Notes under the pieces: model-generated
Told to the model about the DNA's origin: nothing
Database searches by the model: none
Seen by the model: only the letters and a program-made list of their open reading frames with translations
Assembly (NCBI RefSeq): GCF_045062745.1
Contig: NZ_JBJGED010000006.1
Coordinates: 62,001 to 126,000 of the forward strand
DNA length: 64,000 bases
Direction of reading: 5' to 3'
Source of the DNA: Paenibacillus_AA sp045062745
GTDB taxonomy: Bacteria; Bacillota; Bacilli; Paenibacillales; NBRC-103111
Shown: piece by piece, positions 1 to 6,396 of the stretch
Layout of the letters: the number at the start of each line of letters is the position of its first letter
Position numbering within the stretch: the first letter of the stretch is position 1
Translations under genes and position numbers: made by a program

Positions 1-214
1 TATGCTTACAAAACCGCTCGACGAACATGATCCGGAAGTGGGCATCCGCTGTATCGTAGACGAAAGCGGGACTATCCAAGTCCGCGATAAGGTTCTCAAG
101 CTGCTGGATCAACTCGGCCCCGGCGATGATCTCCCCGTTTTGAATCGCCTGCCTGTATTCGAGAAGGTAACTATGACCCTTTTCGGGATTCTCGCATGAA
201 TTCTTCAAAATCAT
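1..214 (-). CDS. terL: Phage terminase large subunit, N-terminal fragment cut by window edge
   Basis: The frame is open from an ATG at 214 (or a TTG at 208) to the window edge, giving about 71 residues. It contains a stretch reading SYLLEYRQAIQNGEIIAG, then an Asp/Glu-rich helix and DTADAHFRIMFVERFCKH. This layout (helical N-terminus, then a Phe-Arg-Ile-x-Phe-x-Glu-Arg-Phe segment) is typical of the start of Terminase_1-type large subunits, before the ATPase domain. TerL is the packaging motor that cuts and pumps phage DNA into proheads. It overlaps the preceding small-subunit gene by about 44 bp, which suggests translational coupling. The ATPase and nuclease motifs lie outside the window. 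Confidence 0.72.
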   Translation of the reverse strand, partial: MILKNSCENPEKGHSYLLEYRQAIQNGEIIAGAELIQQLENLIADLDSPAFVYDTADAHFRIMFVERFCKH

Positions 215-626
215 CCTCACCCTCGAATCCGTTCTTGCTCAGGACGCCGTTCAGCGTCTTGATGACCACGGCATAAGAGTTTAGGTTTTTCAGGTATTGC
301 TTGGCGGCTTCGGTTGTTCGCTGGAGGTTCGGATTCGTCGGATGGATTTGAACGGTCCCCGTCTTGTCGATCGCTTCCCGTAATACATGGTTGTCCGCAG
401 CCAAAAAGGCCGCATCCTTGATCAAGCCCTCCACCAATTTCGCTTGGGCAGGGTCCACTTCTCGGAAGATCTCCTCCAGCTTCGCCAGCTCATTCCGGTA
501 CACGTCCGATTTCGTCAACGGAAAATCGCCTCGCTCGATTTTCAAAATTTTTGGTTCGTGTGAAATTTGCCTTCCCCCTACGGTACCCACGGCATCGCAA
601 GTATTTCTTGACCGGGGGGTGGTCAA
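171..626 (-). CDS. P27-family phage terminase small subunit
   Basis: The frame is 151 codons from a TTG at 626. The first 20 or so residues look unnatural and the TTG lies directly behind a terminator with no ribosome site. The true start is probably internal, after the purine-rich AGGGGGAAGG near 570-580. The C-terminal 110 residues are mostly helical: a KSDVYRNELAKLEEIF segment, then NPNLQRTTEAAKQYLKNL, matching P27-type small subunits in layout. The role would be recognising phage DNA and handing it to TerL, which begins inside its 3' end. A second, unrelated TerS-like gene lies at 2118-2873. Confidence 0.7.
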   Translation of the reverse strand: MTTPRSRNTCDAVGTVGGRQISHEPKILKIERGDFPLTKSDVYRNELAKLEEIFREVDPAQAKLVEGLIKDAAFLAADNHVLREAIDKTGTVQIHPTNPNLQRTTEAAKQYLKNLNSYAVVIKTLNGVLSKNGFEGEDDFEEFMRESRKGS

Positions 627-628
627 AT

Positions 629-651
629 AAAAAAAAGCACCCGATAGGTGC
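629..651 (-). terminator. Rho-independent terminator of the 653-1381 gene
   Basis: On the minus strand, GCACC-TATCG-GGTGC forms a short hairpin followed by eight T residues. It lies directly after the stop codon of the AT-rich gene 653-1381, so that gene has its own terminator inside the packaging block. Confidence 0.75.
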
Positions 652-652
652 C

Positions 653-1381
653 CTAGTAATATTTTAAGAATGTTTCTGTCTTCCTGAGTTCAGCTTCGAC
701 TTTTTTTATTCTGTTAAACAAACTCTCCAGGACATCATCAAAATTCGAAACTAGCTTTATGGTTGGGAATTTCTCATTAACAATTGAAATCATCATCATA
801 TACCCAATGCATGTATCCGCAATCCACCACATTCTCATTTTTGTAATATCGCTGTGTTCCTTGTCAAAGAAAAAAATTGTTGCTTTCCCATCTTCTTTGA
901 AAAGATCAGTGTTGTAAAATGAGGGAAGGATGTTACCATGTACTGAAAATTTGTTGATGCTCTCCTTAATGTTCTTTATTTTTTCGCTTTGTTCAGGCAG
1001 AATTTTATTCAACCAGTTGTACGAATCAGATAATGCTTTAGTTGGTAATACTGTACCATCCCCTAAATATTTACTAAAATACTTTTCCTCTCTAAACTCC
1101 ATGCTGTACAAGGATAGGCAAATAGTTTCAAGCGTGTACCGAAGCATCATGCTTGTTTGAATATCATGCCTTCGAAGCGTTGATAGAATTGCAAGCTGAA
1201 GGCTTTTTTGAATTTGAGCTAAAAAGCCAAGGAAAATCCAACAATCTGCATTTGTCTCATAGTGGAATCGCCATAAGAATCTGATGCAAGAATTAGCAAC
1301 ATCAAAAAACTCCCCATATTCGTACTCGGCTATGGAAACAAGTCTTGCTTCTTCAAATGCCAAATCAGTGACATTAAACAT
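653..1381 (-). CDS. Unknown AT-rich cargo (moron) gene in packaging block
   Basis: This gene encodes 242 residues and I do not recognise a named family. The protein is soluble, largely helical and rich in aromatic residues (WRFHYETNADCWIFL near residue 40). It contains a Leu/Arg-rich helix pair resembling the helical core seen in some uncharacterised bacterial proteins (LAILSTLRRHDIQTSMMLRY, residues about 65-84). No signal peptide, transmembrane segment or catalytic motif is evident. By eye it is much more AT-rich than its neighbours. It has its own consensus promoter (1405-1433), a strong ribosome site (GGTGGGGGTGAAAGT-ATG) and a private terminator (629-651). That is the classic moron layout, so expression in the lysogen is likely. 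Superinfection exclusion or defence is an inference only. Confidence 0.82.
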   Translation of the reverse strand: MFNVTDLAFEEARLVSIAEYEYGEFFDVANSCIRFLWRFHYETNADCWIFLGFLAQIQKSLQLAILSTLRRHDIQTSMMLRYTLETICLSLYSMEFREEKYFSKYLGDGTVLPTKALSDSYNWLNKILPEQSEKIKNIKESINKFSVHGNILPSFYNTDLFKEDGKATIFFFDKEHSDITKMRMWWIADTCIGYMMMISIVNEKFPTIKLVSNFDDVLESLFNRIKKVEAELRKTETFLKYY

Positions 1382-1404
1382 ACTTTCACCCCCACCACAT
1401 ATGT

Positions 1405-1433
1405 TCTATACGTTGGCGGTGATTCCTGTTCAA
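1405..1433 (-). promoter_or_regulatory. Sigma-A-type promoter for the 653-1381 cargo gene
   Basis: On the minus strand a -35 TTGAAC is followed by exactly 17 bp and a -10 TATAGA, with the gene start 24 bp beyond the -10. The -35 overlaps the stop codon of the HNH gene. This promoter makes the downstream gene independent of late phage transcription. Confidence 0.68.
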
Positions 1434-2116
1434 TCTACACTATAAGTTTCGAACCACTTCTCGATGAATACCCGCCATTCATCCTTTCTGTATTGCCGCT
1501 CCCCGTCCACATCCAAACGCCGCAAACATTCTTCTCGGCTGATGTTGCAGAAGATGAGTTCCGCCCCAAGCTCCGATGCCAATCGCTGACGCTTAAACCG
1601 ATCCGCATAGCCCCCGATGATCCAGGCACTTCGCCACTTCCCAAACCGTGTCTTGATGTTGTCAATCAGCTGATTGTGGATGCCGATCACGTTACTGAAT
1701 AACCCGTCTAGTTTATCGTAGTAAGGCAGCATCGAGACAGCAGCATATAGCCGATCCATATCCACGACGAGATCGCCCCTAGCCATATGGTGACGAACAT
1801 AGTCGGCCTTTCCTGACAGCGGCGGACCGTACACGATGAACACGCCCGCCTCTTTCTTATAGCCGAACCGGTTGTGTATTTCATTGTGGCAATCATGGTG
1901 AACGACCATCACATTCGCGGGATTCAGCGAGATCATCGGATCGTGAACATTCTCAGGAGTCAGTTCGGTAATATGATGCAACGTGAGCTCCTTCGAGTTA
2001 GTCACACGTTGTCCACAATGTTCACACTTCAACCCGCGCTCGATGATGATGACCATTCGAAAGTTCTGCCATGCTTCGCTTGTATAGAACGCATGGAGGA
2101 TTGCGTACTTGGCCAC
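1430..2116 (-). CDS. HNH endonuclease fused to a P-loop kinase-like domain
   Basis: This is a 228-residue protein. Residues 30-81 form an HNH fold: CEHC at 31-34, HH at 47-48, and an Asn then HHDCHNEIH at 73-81. Residues 92-228 look like a P-loop kinase of the AAA_33 type. They carry GPPLSGK at 97-103 but Ala instead of Ser/Thr after the Lys, a DMDRLY motif, and a late lid-like Arg-rich segment (SREECLRRL). HNH proteins next to terminase genes are known to stimulate TerL cleavage during packaging in several phages. The fused P-loop half is less usual, and the weak Walker A leaves its activity open. The gene is one base after the TerS-like gene and is probably cotranscribed with it. Confidence 0.82.
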   Translation of the reverse strand: MAKYAILHAFYTSEAWQNFRMVIIIERGLKCEHCGQRVTNSKELTLHHITELTPENVHDPMISLNPANVMVVHHDCHNEIHNRFGYKKEAGVFIVYGPPLSGKADYVRHHMARGDLVVDMDRLYAAVSMLPYYDKLDGLFSNVIGIHNQLIDNIKTRFGKWRSAWIIGGYADRFKRQRLASELGAELIFCNISREECLRRLDVDGERQYRKDEWRVFIEKWFETYSVD

Positions 2117-2117
2117 A

Positions 2118-2873
2118 TCACCACTCCTTAGCTGCCAAGATTTTGTTCTCCCGATTCAATCGCTCGATCCGCGCCCGTGTTTCTTCGGCGGTTAGCTCAC
2201 GCGCCTCGATCTTGCAAAGCAGTTCGATGCATTTTAGCTTCTTGTCCTGGATACTGGTCAACGCATTCTCGATCGCAAGAATACGTTCGAGCTTTTGACT
2301 CGTCTTGACGGTTCGCTCAGTCTCCTTCATCACCGTCTCGCGTCGAGGCCCATTTTTCAAGAAGCCTTCTTCATCGAATTGTGGTATATCCCCGATTCCT
2401 TCAACAACCTCCGTGAATGCCTCGCTCTTGGTGGAAATGCTGGACGCATCCCATCCTTCCAAAATGCGGGCTCGGAGTTGGAGCATTCGCCGTTCCCGCA
2501 ACTCCAGGAATCGAAGATGGTTCTCGACTTGTCTCACTGGATCGGTTTCGACGAATAAGAGCTTGGCTTGCTCCTCGGGGTCAAGCACATCTTCCCAGAT
2601 AGTCGAGTAAAGTCCCGTCTTGAACGCATTCTGGTTTTTCAGCGGAGCGCCGCCGCCCTTGTTCCCGATGGCATTCTTATTTCCTTTCGGAGCTCCTCGC
2701 CGACGTGGACCCGGATCGGGCCGTTCTTCCCAATTCCCTTCATGCTTCCACTTGCGGATCAGTTCCGGCTTCACGCCAAGCTCACGTGCAATAGAAGCAA
2801 GTTTTCGCGTTCTGCCACCCTCACACCAAAGCTTAAAAGCTTGCTCGCGAAGAGGGCTTTTTTCTCGCGCCAT
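2118..2873 (-). CDS. YqaS-type phage terminase small subunit
   Basis: This is a 251-residue protein starting at the ATG behind GGTGAGGTGAAATGTA. The N-terminus (residues 5-45) is a helix-turn-helix of the YqaS type: SPLREQAFKLW, then ASIARELGVKPELIRKWK. A Gly/Asn/Lys-rich linker (RRRGAPKGNKNAIGNKGG) follows, characteristic of the B. subtilis skin-element YqaS family. The C-terminal half is long charged helix. The expected role is recognition of the packaging site. It is the first gene of the packaging block. The presence of a second TerS (171-626) closer to TerL is odd: one may be the functional partner and the other a regulator or relic. Confidence 0.78.
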   Translation of the reverse strand: MAREKSPLREQAFKLWCEGGRTRKLASIARELGVKPELIRKWKHEGNWEERPDPGPRRRGAPKGNKNAIGNKGGGAPLKNQNAFKTGLYSTIWEDVLDPEEQAKLLFVETDPVRQVENHLRFLELRERRMLQLRARILEGWDASSISTKSEAFTEVVEGIGDIPQFDEEGFLKNGPRRETVMKETERTVKTSQKLERILAIENALTSIQDKKLKCIELLCKIEARELTAEETRARIERLNRENKILAAKEW

Positions 2874-3054
2874 TACATTTCACCTCACCCCCAAAATGGT
2901 CTAGGAAAATCGGATCGAATGACGAATTGAGTTTGACCAGTACACTTTGACCTTCTGACCAAAACCGTTACTATTGAAACCGGCTATTTGCAGCTGATCG
3001 GCCTCCACAATTTCCACTAATTCTTGGCAGTAGAGTGAAACATAACACTGATTC

Positions 3055-3125
3055 TGTTACACTCGGACGAACGAAGAAATCCGATAAAGTCAAGCTTTTT
3101 TTGCTTCGCTTCTTTGAGTGTAACA
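3055..3125. repeat. Long imperfect hairpin bounded by a perfect 10-bp inverted repeat
   Basis: TGTTACACTC (3055-3064) is mirrored exactly by GAGTGTAACA (3116-3125). Inside are weaker complementary segments (GAAGCGAA / TTCGTTC) and a central A/T run. No T-tract follows on either strand, so it does not look like a terminator. It lies 9 bp beyond the stop of the tyrosine recombinase gene, in a 260-bp gap that otherwise holds no gene. A recombination site or a structured RNA is possible. Confidence 0.6.
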
Positions 3126-3134
3126 ATGACCGGA

Positions 3135-3725
3135 TTATGTATAACTCAAACCTCGAATTGCGGCATCCATGGCGTCTTGGGTAAGCCCCAAATATAGCAA
3201 TGTGGTGGTCATATCCTCATGTCCGAACATCTTCATTAGTAACGCTAAGTTTGTAGGATCGTCCATGTAGAGATGGTATCCCCACGTCTTTCGAAGTGAG
3301 TGTGTCCCGATCTGCTGCACCCCAAATCGCCGGGCCACCTTGTTCAACATACGGTAAGCCGTTACCCGGCTGATCGGTTCCCCGACCGCTCCGGTGATCG
3401 TCTTCCGCTGCCTGCTGGCGAATAAATATTCGTCATCATCCATTCCCTCGATGAAGCGGCGAAGATCCTCTGCAATGTCCGGATGAATGATAAACATCTT
3501 TTGTTTGCGCCTTTTCTTGAGCCGGGACTTGATTTTCTCGGGTACATACACGACATGTAGCTGATCCCGAACATCCCGAACCCTTAACTTCAGCAGGTCC
3601 GAAACCCGGAGACCACTATGGACACCCATTCCGAAGAAAATATAGTCCCTCTCGTTCGTGAGTTTCAGGTACAGGAGGATTTGTTCGACAATCGACTTGT
3701 CGCGGATCGGCTGGACAACGTTCAT
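3135..3725 (-). CDS. Tyrosine recombinase, catalytic domain only
   Basis: This is a 196-residue protein with every active-site residue of the tyrosine recombinase family: Arg in HSGLR (about 40), HSLRKT (His-x-x-Arg, about 143), His in GHED, and the nucleophile Tyr in LLYLGLTQ near the C-terminus. The N-terminal core-binding (SAM-like) domain is missing, and this length is typical of many prophage RinA/ArpU-region integrase-like proteins. The strong site GGAGGTTAAGCTGTCGG precedes the ATG. The prophage integrates with the serine recombinase at 13642, so this enzyme probably does another job such as dimer resolution or an inversion. The flanking inverted repeat at 3055-3125 is a candidate substrate. 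Confidence 0.85.
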   Translation of the reverse strand: MNVVQPIRDKSIVEQILLYLKLTNERDYIFFGMGVHSGLRVSDLLKLRVRDVRDQLHVVYVPEKIKSRLKKRRKQKMFIIHPDIAEDLRRFIEGMDDDEYLFASRQRKTITGAVGEPISRVTAYRMLNKVARRFGVQQIGTHSLRKTWGYHLYMDDPTNLALLMKMFGHEDMTTTLLYLGLTQDAMDAAIRGLSYT

Positions 3726-3870
3726 CCGACAGCTTAACCTCCTCCCTTATACAGGTCGGCTTTGGACAAAATTGCTTCACGCCATCGAACCTACCCCATA
3801 TGCACCCGACGCACTTCATCGGTTGTTCCGCTCGCTCTCGAACTCTTGGTGTCGTGTAAAAAACGTTCAT
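3616..3870 (-). CDS. Small Cys-rich phage protein overlapping the tyrosine recombinase start
   Basis: This is an 84-residue open frame from the ATG behind GGTGATCGAC. The core MKCVGCIWGRFDGVKQFCPK has the paired Cys layout (CxxC, then CPKPTC) of small zinc-ribbon-like proteins common in Bacillales phages. The frame runs about 110 bp into the recombinase gene, so the C-terminal part may be only an overlap. No function is assigned. An alternative start is the Met before KCVGC (3819). Confidence 0.45.
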   Translation of the reverse strand: MNVFYTTPRVRERAEQPMKCVGCIWGRFDGVKQFCPKPTCIREEVKLSDERCPADPRQVDCRTNPPVPETHEREGLYFLRNGCP

Positions 3871-3954
3871 GTCGATCACCATCCCCGCAAAAAAGTGGTA
3901 TGCGGCAACGCATAGCAGAAGCTACGCGCTCCAGCCTAACACTTGTCGCAAAGT

Positions 3955-3980
3955 AAAAAGAGAGCCGACATACGGCTCTC
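3955..3980 (-). terminator. Rho-independent terminator on the minus strand
   Basis: A GAGAGCC / GGCTCTC hairpin with a short loop (TATGTC region) is followed by TTTTT on the minus strand. It closes a transcript coming from the ArpU-like gene and the structured 3990-4214 segment, separating it from the recombinase unit. Confidence 0.75.
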
Positions 3981-4093
3981 TCGCTTCATAGTGGGGCATC
4001 GAACCCCGCCTCACATCACACCATCGACGCTAATCGTCTAAGGATGGTTCTCGTATCCATCCCACAGCATGACCGAGTGTCTACGTGATAAGG

Positions 4094-4152
4094 GGTACAG
4101 TAGACCATCCCCGAACCGAAACATTCTCGGTTCCTATGGGTTCTACTGTACC
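4094..4152. repeat. Nested 59-nt hairpin in a gene-free segment (candidate structured RNA)
   Basis: An outer stem of 11 perfect pairs (GGTACAGTAGA at 4094-4104 with TCTACTGTACC at 4142-4152) encloses CCAT/ATGG and a perfect AACCGA/TCGGTT inner stem around a 7-nt loop. The surrounding 3988-4214 holds no convincing gene. On the minus strand just upstream there are four or five ATGTCC-like hexamers spaced about 11 bp apart (about 4159-4215). It may be an RNA or a DNA-binding site near the late switch. Confidence 0.55.
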
Positions 4153-4214
4153 GCGCGGGTCCGGACATTTTGTGGTCATGCTTGAGACATGATTGGGACA
4201 TAAAATGGACATTT

Positions 4215-4589
4215 TTACTCGATGTATAGCAGCGTGTTAGCGACCGACTCGATTCCCTCAAGGATTTTGCGGTCGATCGTCTTGTCGGAGTAGTTCCACG
4301 ATGCGAATTTCATTAGGGTTGCCGCCCTGGAATTGCCCTCCAGGAAACGGAATTCGATGATTCGCCTTACCTGCTCGTCAAGGATTTGACCGACCGCGCG
4401 TTCAACGGTCTTGGTCTCACGTGTCGATAAAGAAAGTGCCATCCTTTGTTTGTCTGAATCTGGCGGGTTCTTGATTAGATCGTCCTTTAACCGCTTATGT
4501 TTTTTATAGCTGCTCAGTATGACTCTAGCTCGCGCAATGTCATCAGCAGTTGCGGTGGGAAACAGATCCTTAATGCTCACCGACATCAT
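4215..4589 (-). CDS. ArpU-like phage late transcription regulator
   Basis: This protein has about 124 residues from the ATG-ATG behind GTGAGGGGA. The C-terminal half resembles sigma-70 region 4: ERAVGQILDEQVRRIIEFRFLEG, then a YSDKTIDRKILEGIESVANTL helix. That is the layout of ArpU/RinA-like late-gene activators in Firmicute prophages. Such proteins bind a promoter upstream of the packaging genes and switch on late transcription. Position fits: it is the last early gene before the integrase-like gene and terminases. The preceding gap (4590-4821) holds two + strand terminators. Confidence 0.72.
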   Translation of the reverse strand: MMSVSIKDLFPTATADDIARARVILSSYKKHKRLKDDLIKNPPDSDKQRMALSLSTRETKTVERAVGQILDEQVRRIIEFRFLEGNSRAATLMKFASWNYSDKTIDRKILEGIESVANTLLYIE

Positions 4590-4610
4590 TCCCCTCACCC
4601 TTTCACTTTG

Positions 4611-4679
4611 TGGTACAATGAAATAGTGAGAACAACCATTCGCCCCCGGTGTCCTATCCCCATAGGCCGGGGGCCTTTT
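4611..4679 (+). ncRNA. Possible short + strand RNA: extended -10 followed by a strong terminator
   Basis: TGGTACAAT (4611-4619) fits an extended -10. About 22 bp further a very stable nested hairpin follows: GCCCCCGG/CCGGGGGC at 4642-4674, with an inner CCTAT/ATAGG, then CTTTTC. Both neighbouring genes run on the other strand, so this terminator serves no annotated gene. A 50-60-nt RNA is the simplest reading, but no -35 is clear. Confidence 0.35.
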
Positions 4680-4768
4680 CGTGGTTCGCTTGTCCTACAA
4701 AATCGAGCCTTGTTTTTCCATTATGTGGGTGTTACGCTTTATTCATCCGGTGCTCACCGCCGGATCAG

Positions 4769-4804
4769 AAAGCCTTTAGGGAAAGAATCCCAGGGGCTTT
4801 TTAT
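4769..4804 (+). terminator. Second + strand terminator in the 4590-4821 gap
   Basis: AAAGCCTTTAGGGA is complementary to TCCCAGGGGCTTTTT across a 5-nt loop, and a T-run follows. It again points rightward although the flanking genes point left. The reverse reading has only a weak T-tract (TTTCTG), so bidirectional use for the 4822-5067 gene is possible but less likely. Confidence 0.5.
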
Positions 4805-4821
4805 TGTTTAGTCATTTCCCG

Positions 4822-5067
4822 TTATGCTTGTCGCTTTTTCGGCGTTGGTTTTTTTGTGGTAGCCATGCTTTCTTCTTTCTTCATCTTTTTGATTTCTGCA
4901 AGCTGTTCATCGGAGTAACCACGATACTTTACTATACACCTTCCATCCTGGAGCTCGTGGAGGACGGCCTCGTATTTCTTTTGTTTTTCCACTAATACTT
5001 GATGAGCTATACTTTTTTTGAAGGCGTGGGTTTGGTACCACCCACGGTCAACGCCTGAATATGCGCT
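4822..5067 (-). CDS. Small hypothetical phage protein with Lys-rich tail
   Basis: This is an 81-residue protein starting at the Met of MSAYSGVDRGWYQTHAF, behind a GCGAGAGGA site. A longer upstream frame is open but overlaps the preceding gene and lacks a ribosome site. Residues 1-55 are mixed helix/strand. The C-terminus (EIKKMKKEESMATTKKPTPKKRQA) is strongly basic and disordered-looking, suggesting nucleic-acid contact. I do not recognise the family. Confidence 0.6.
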   Translation of the reverse strand, partial: SAYSGVDRGWYQTHAFKKSIAHQVLVEKQKKYEAVLHELQDGRCIVKYRGYSDEQLAEIKKMKKEESMATTKKPTPKKRQA

Positions 5068-5119
5068 CATTCCTCTCGCCACTCCCTTCGCAATACATCT
5101 ATCAGTTATAGCGCGGGCC

Positions 5120-5818
5120 TTATGGCCCCGGATAATACACATCGACGTGATCCACATCAGCAATGATCGTCGCGCCGGTAGCGTACAGTCTGAACAGGAA
5201 GTCGTCAAATCCGTGGAATCCGCGGAGTATATTCTTTTTGTCCAATTCCTGCTCCTTGATTTTTGGGCCGATCATACGACCGCCCTTCGAATGGTCTTTT
5301 TCATCAAACCATTCGATACGGAAATGATAATCGCAGCTGTATTTGTGTTCTCCTTCATCTGGATGAATGTACACGTAAGACCATGCAGAGAAGTTGTCGT
5401 CATATTCGAATGTGATTCGGGAACCCCACTTTTCATCATCCTCGTTCGCTTCCGCTTTCATCTTTTCGATGATCTCCGACAGTTTCCATTCTGATTTTTC
5501 GAGTGGTGAGAGCAACTTAATCATATCCTCCCGGATGCGATTAATACCTTCCGTCTGAACGACGTTATCTAACGTTTCCTTGATCGATTCAATAACAAGC
5601 ACGTTGTAACCAGGAATCGTAAGATTATCGAGATCGACGGCTAGAGATTTCTCGATGTGCGCCTGCAATTCTTTTTTGAAAGTGCTGCGGTATCCGCCGA
5701 ATGTCTCGTCGACGATCTCCTTGATTGCCTTCTCAAGTGTCTTTCGGACCATACCCTTAACCGTTCCGTCTGCCACTAGCTCCGTCAATGCTTCGTTTAC
5801 TGCCACGTTCAAATCCAT
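5120..5818 (-). CDS. Hypothetical phage protein, helical N-terminus and acidic beta C-terminus
   Basis: This is a 232-residue protein behind a GGGAGGAATAGGAA site. Residues 1-130 are long amphipathic helices (AVNEALTELVADGTVKG, ETLDNVVQTEG). Residues 130-232 are strand-rich with many acidic and aromatic residues (EYDDNFSAWSYVYIHPDEGE). There is no signal peptide or membrane segment and the family is not recognised. It is an early/middle gene in a leftward operon. Confidence 0.72.
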   Translation of the reverse strand: MDLNVAVNEALTELVADGTVKGMVRKTLEKAIKEIVDETFGGYRSTFKKELQAHIEKSLAVDLDNLTIPGYNVLVIESIKETLDNVVQTEGINRIREDMIKLLSPLEKSEWKLSEIIEKMKAEANEDDEKWGSRITFEYDDNFSAWSYVYIHPDEGEHKYSCDYHFRIEWFDEKDHSKGGRMIGPKIKEQELDKKNILRGFHGFDDFLFRLYATGATIIADVDHVDVYYPGP

Positions 5819-5860
5819 TTCCTATTCCTCCCGTATTCTTTAATATTCAGCGAATGTTAA

Positions 5861-6367
5861 TCAGAACATTGCTAATTGTGTGTGTGCAGCTGCTAGTGCT
5901 TCCGGCATTCGATCGGGTTTTAACTGTAGGGCGAGTAGTCCCCCTTTGGTCTCCCCTGCATACTCAAAACCGGACTTCTGCCAGGTGTAACCCCATGTCG
6001 CTTGGCCACGAACCATTGTAGGTTTCACCTTGCTGCGGTCGATGAACGTTACCATCCCGAGTTCCGGCGGGTCCCCATAGTAAGCACGTGTAGCTGCTAC
6101 GGCTTGGGTAATCATTTCACTCGCAACCCCTGCTCCTTCATTCCGGAAAGCTGAACACATCCATGCTCCTGCCCATTCGTGCATGACGTATTCCGCAAAC
6201 GGCCATGATGTAACCCAAAAGGCGCGTCCACTTCTTGTTTCAGCGTAAAGAACTAGGCAACGTCCAGGAGGGACAAATTGAGCCGAACCTATTTTCTGCC
6301 GATTATAATGCCTATCCGCGATGAGTCTTGCTTTCATATCGGCTCTATTCGATAGTTCCCAGATCAT
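5861..6367 (-). CDS. Phage protein of possible GNAT/Mom-like fold
   Basis: The chosen start is the Met of MIWELSNRADMKARLI, 9 bp behind GGAGG; an upstream ATG at 6400 lacks a site. It encodes 168 residues. Conserved-looking stretches are RHYNRQKIGSAQFVPPGR near residue 20, SWPFAEYVMHEWAGAW, and a C-terminal WGYTWQKSGFEYAGETKGG. A His-Tyr motif near the N-terminus, an aromatic core and a closing SGF-x-x-x-G segment fit a GNAT-type fold. Members with this pattern occur in many actinobacterial and Firmicute phages. Relationship to the Mu Mom DNA-modification enzyme is conceivable but not shown. Confidence 0.65.
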   Translation of the reverse strand: MIWELSNRADMKARLIADRHYNRQKIGSAQFVPPGRCLVLYAETRSGRAFWVTSWPFAEYVMHEWAGAWMCSAFRNEGAGVASEMITQAVAATRAYYGDPPELGMVTFIDRSKVKPTMVRGQATWGYTWQKSGFEYAGETKGGLLALQLKPDRMPEALAAAHTQLAMF

Positions 6368-6396
6368 TCTGTCGTCCTCCTCATGTCCTTCCGTAT

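Noticed and set aside
2..199. Plus-strand 65-codon frame at the left edge.
   Set aside because: It is the antisense of the terminase large subunit start, which has clear protein-like sequence on the minus strand.
3135..3725. Tyrosine recombinase as the prophage integrase.
   Set aside because: It lacks the arm- and core-binding domains and lies far from the attachment site; the serine recombinase next to attR is the better candidate.
3985..4070. Possible phage tRNA on the minus strand, because GGGGTTCGATGCCCC looks like a T arm.
   Set aside because: No matching acceptor 5' strand, D arm or 5-bp anticodon stem with a 7-nt loop could be built at the right spacing.
4016..4261. Open frame of 81 codons on the minus strand.
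   Set aside because: No ribosome site, overlaps the ArpU-like gene, Cys/Arg/Ser-rich composition typical of read-through of a structured non-coding region.
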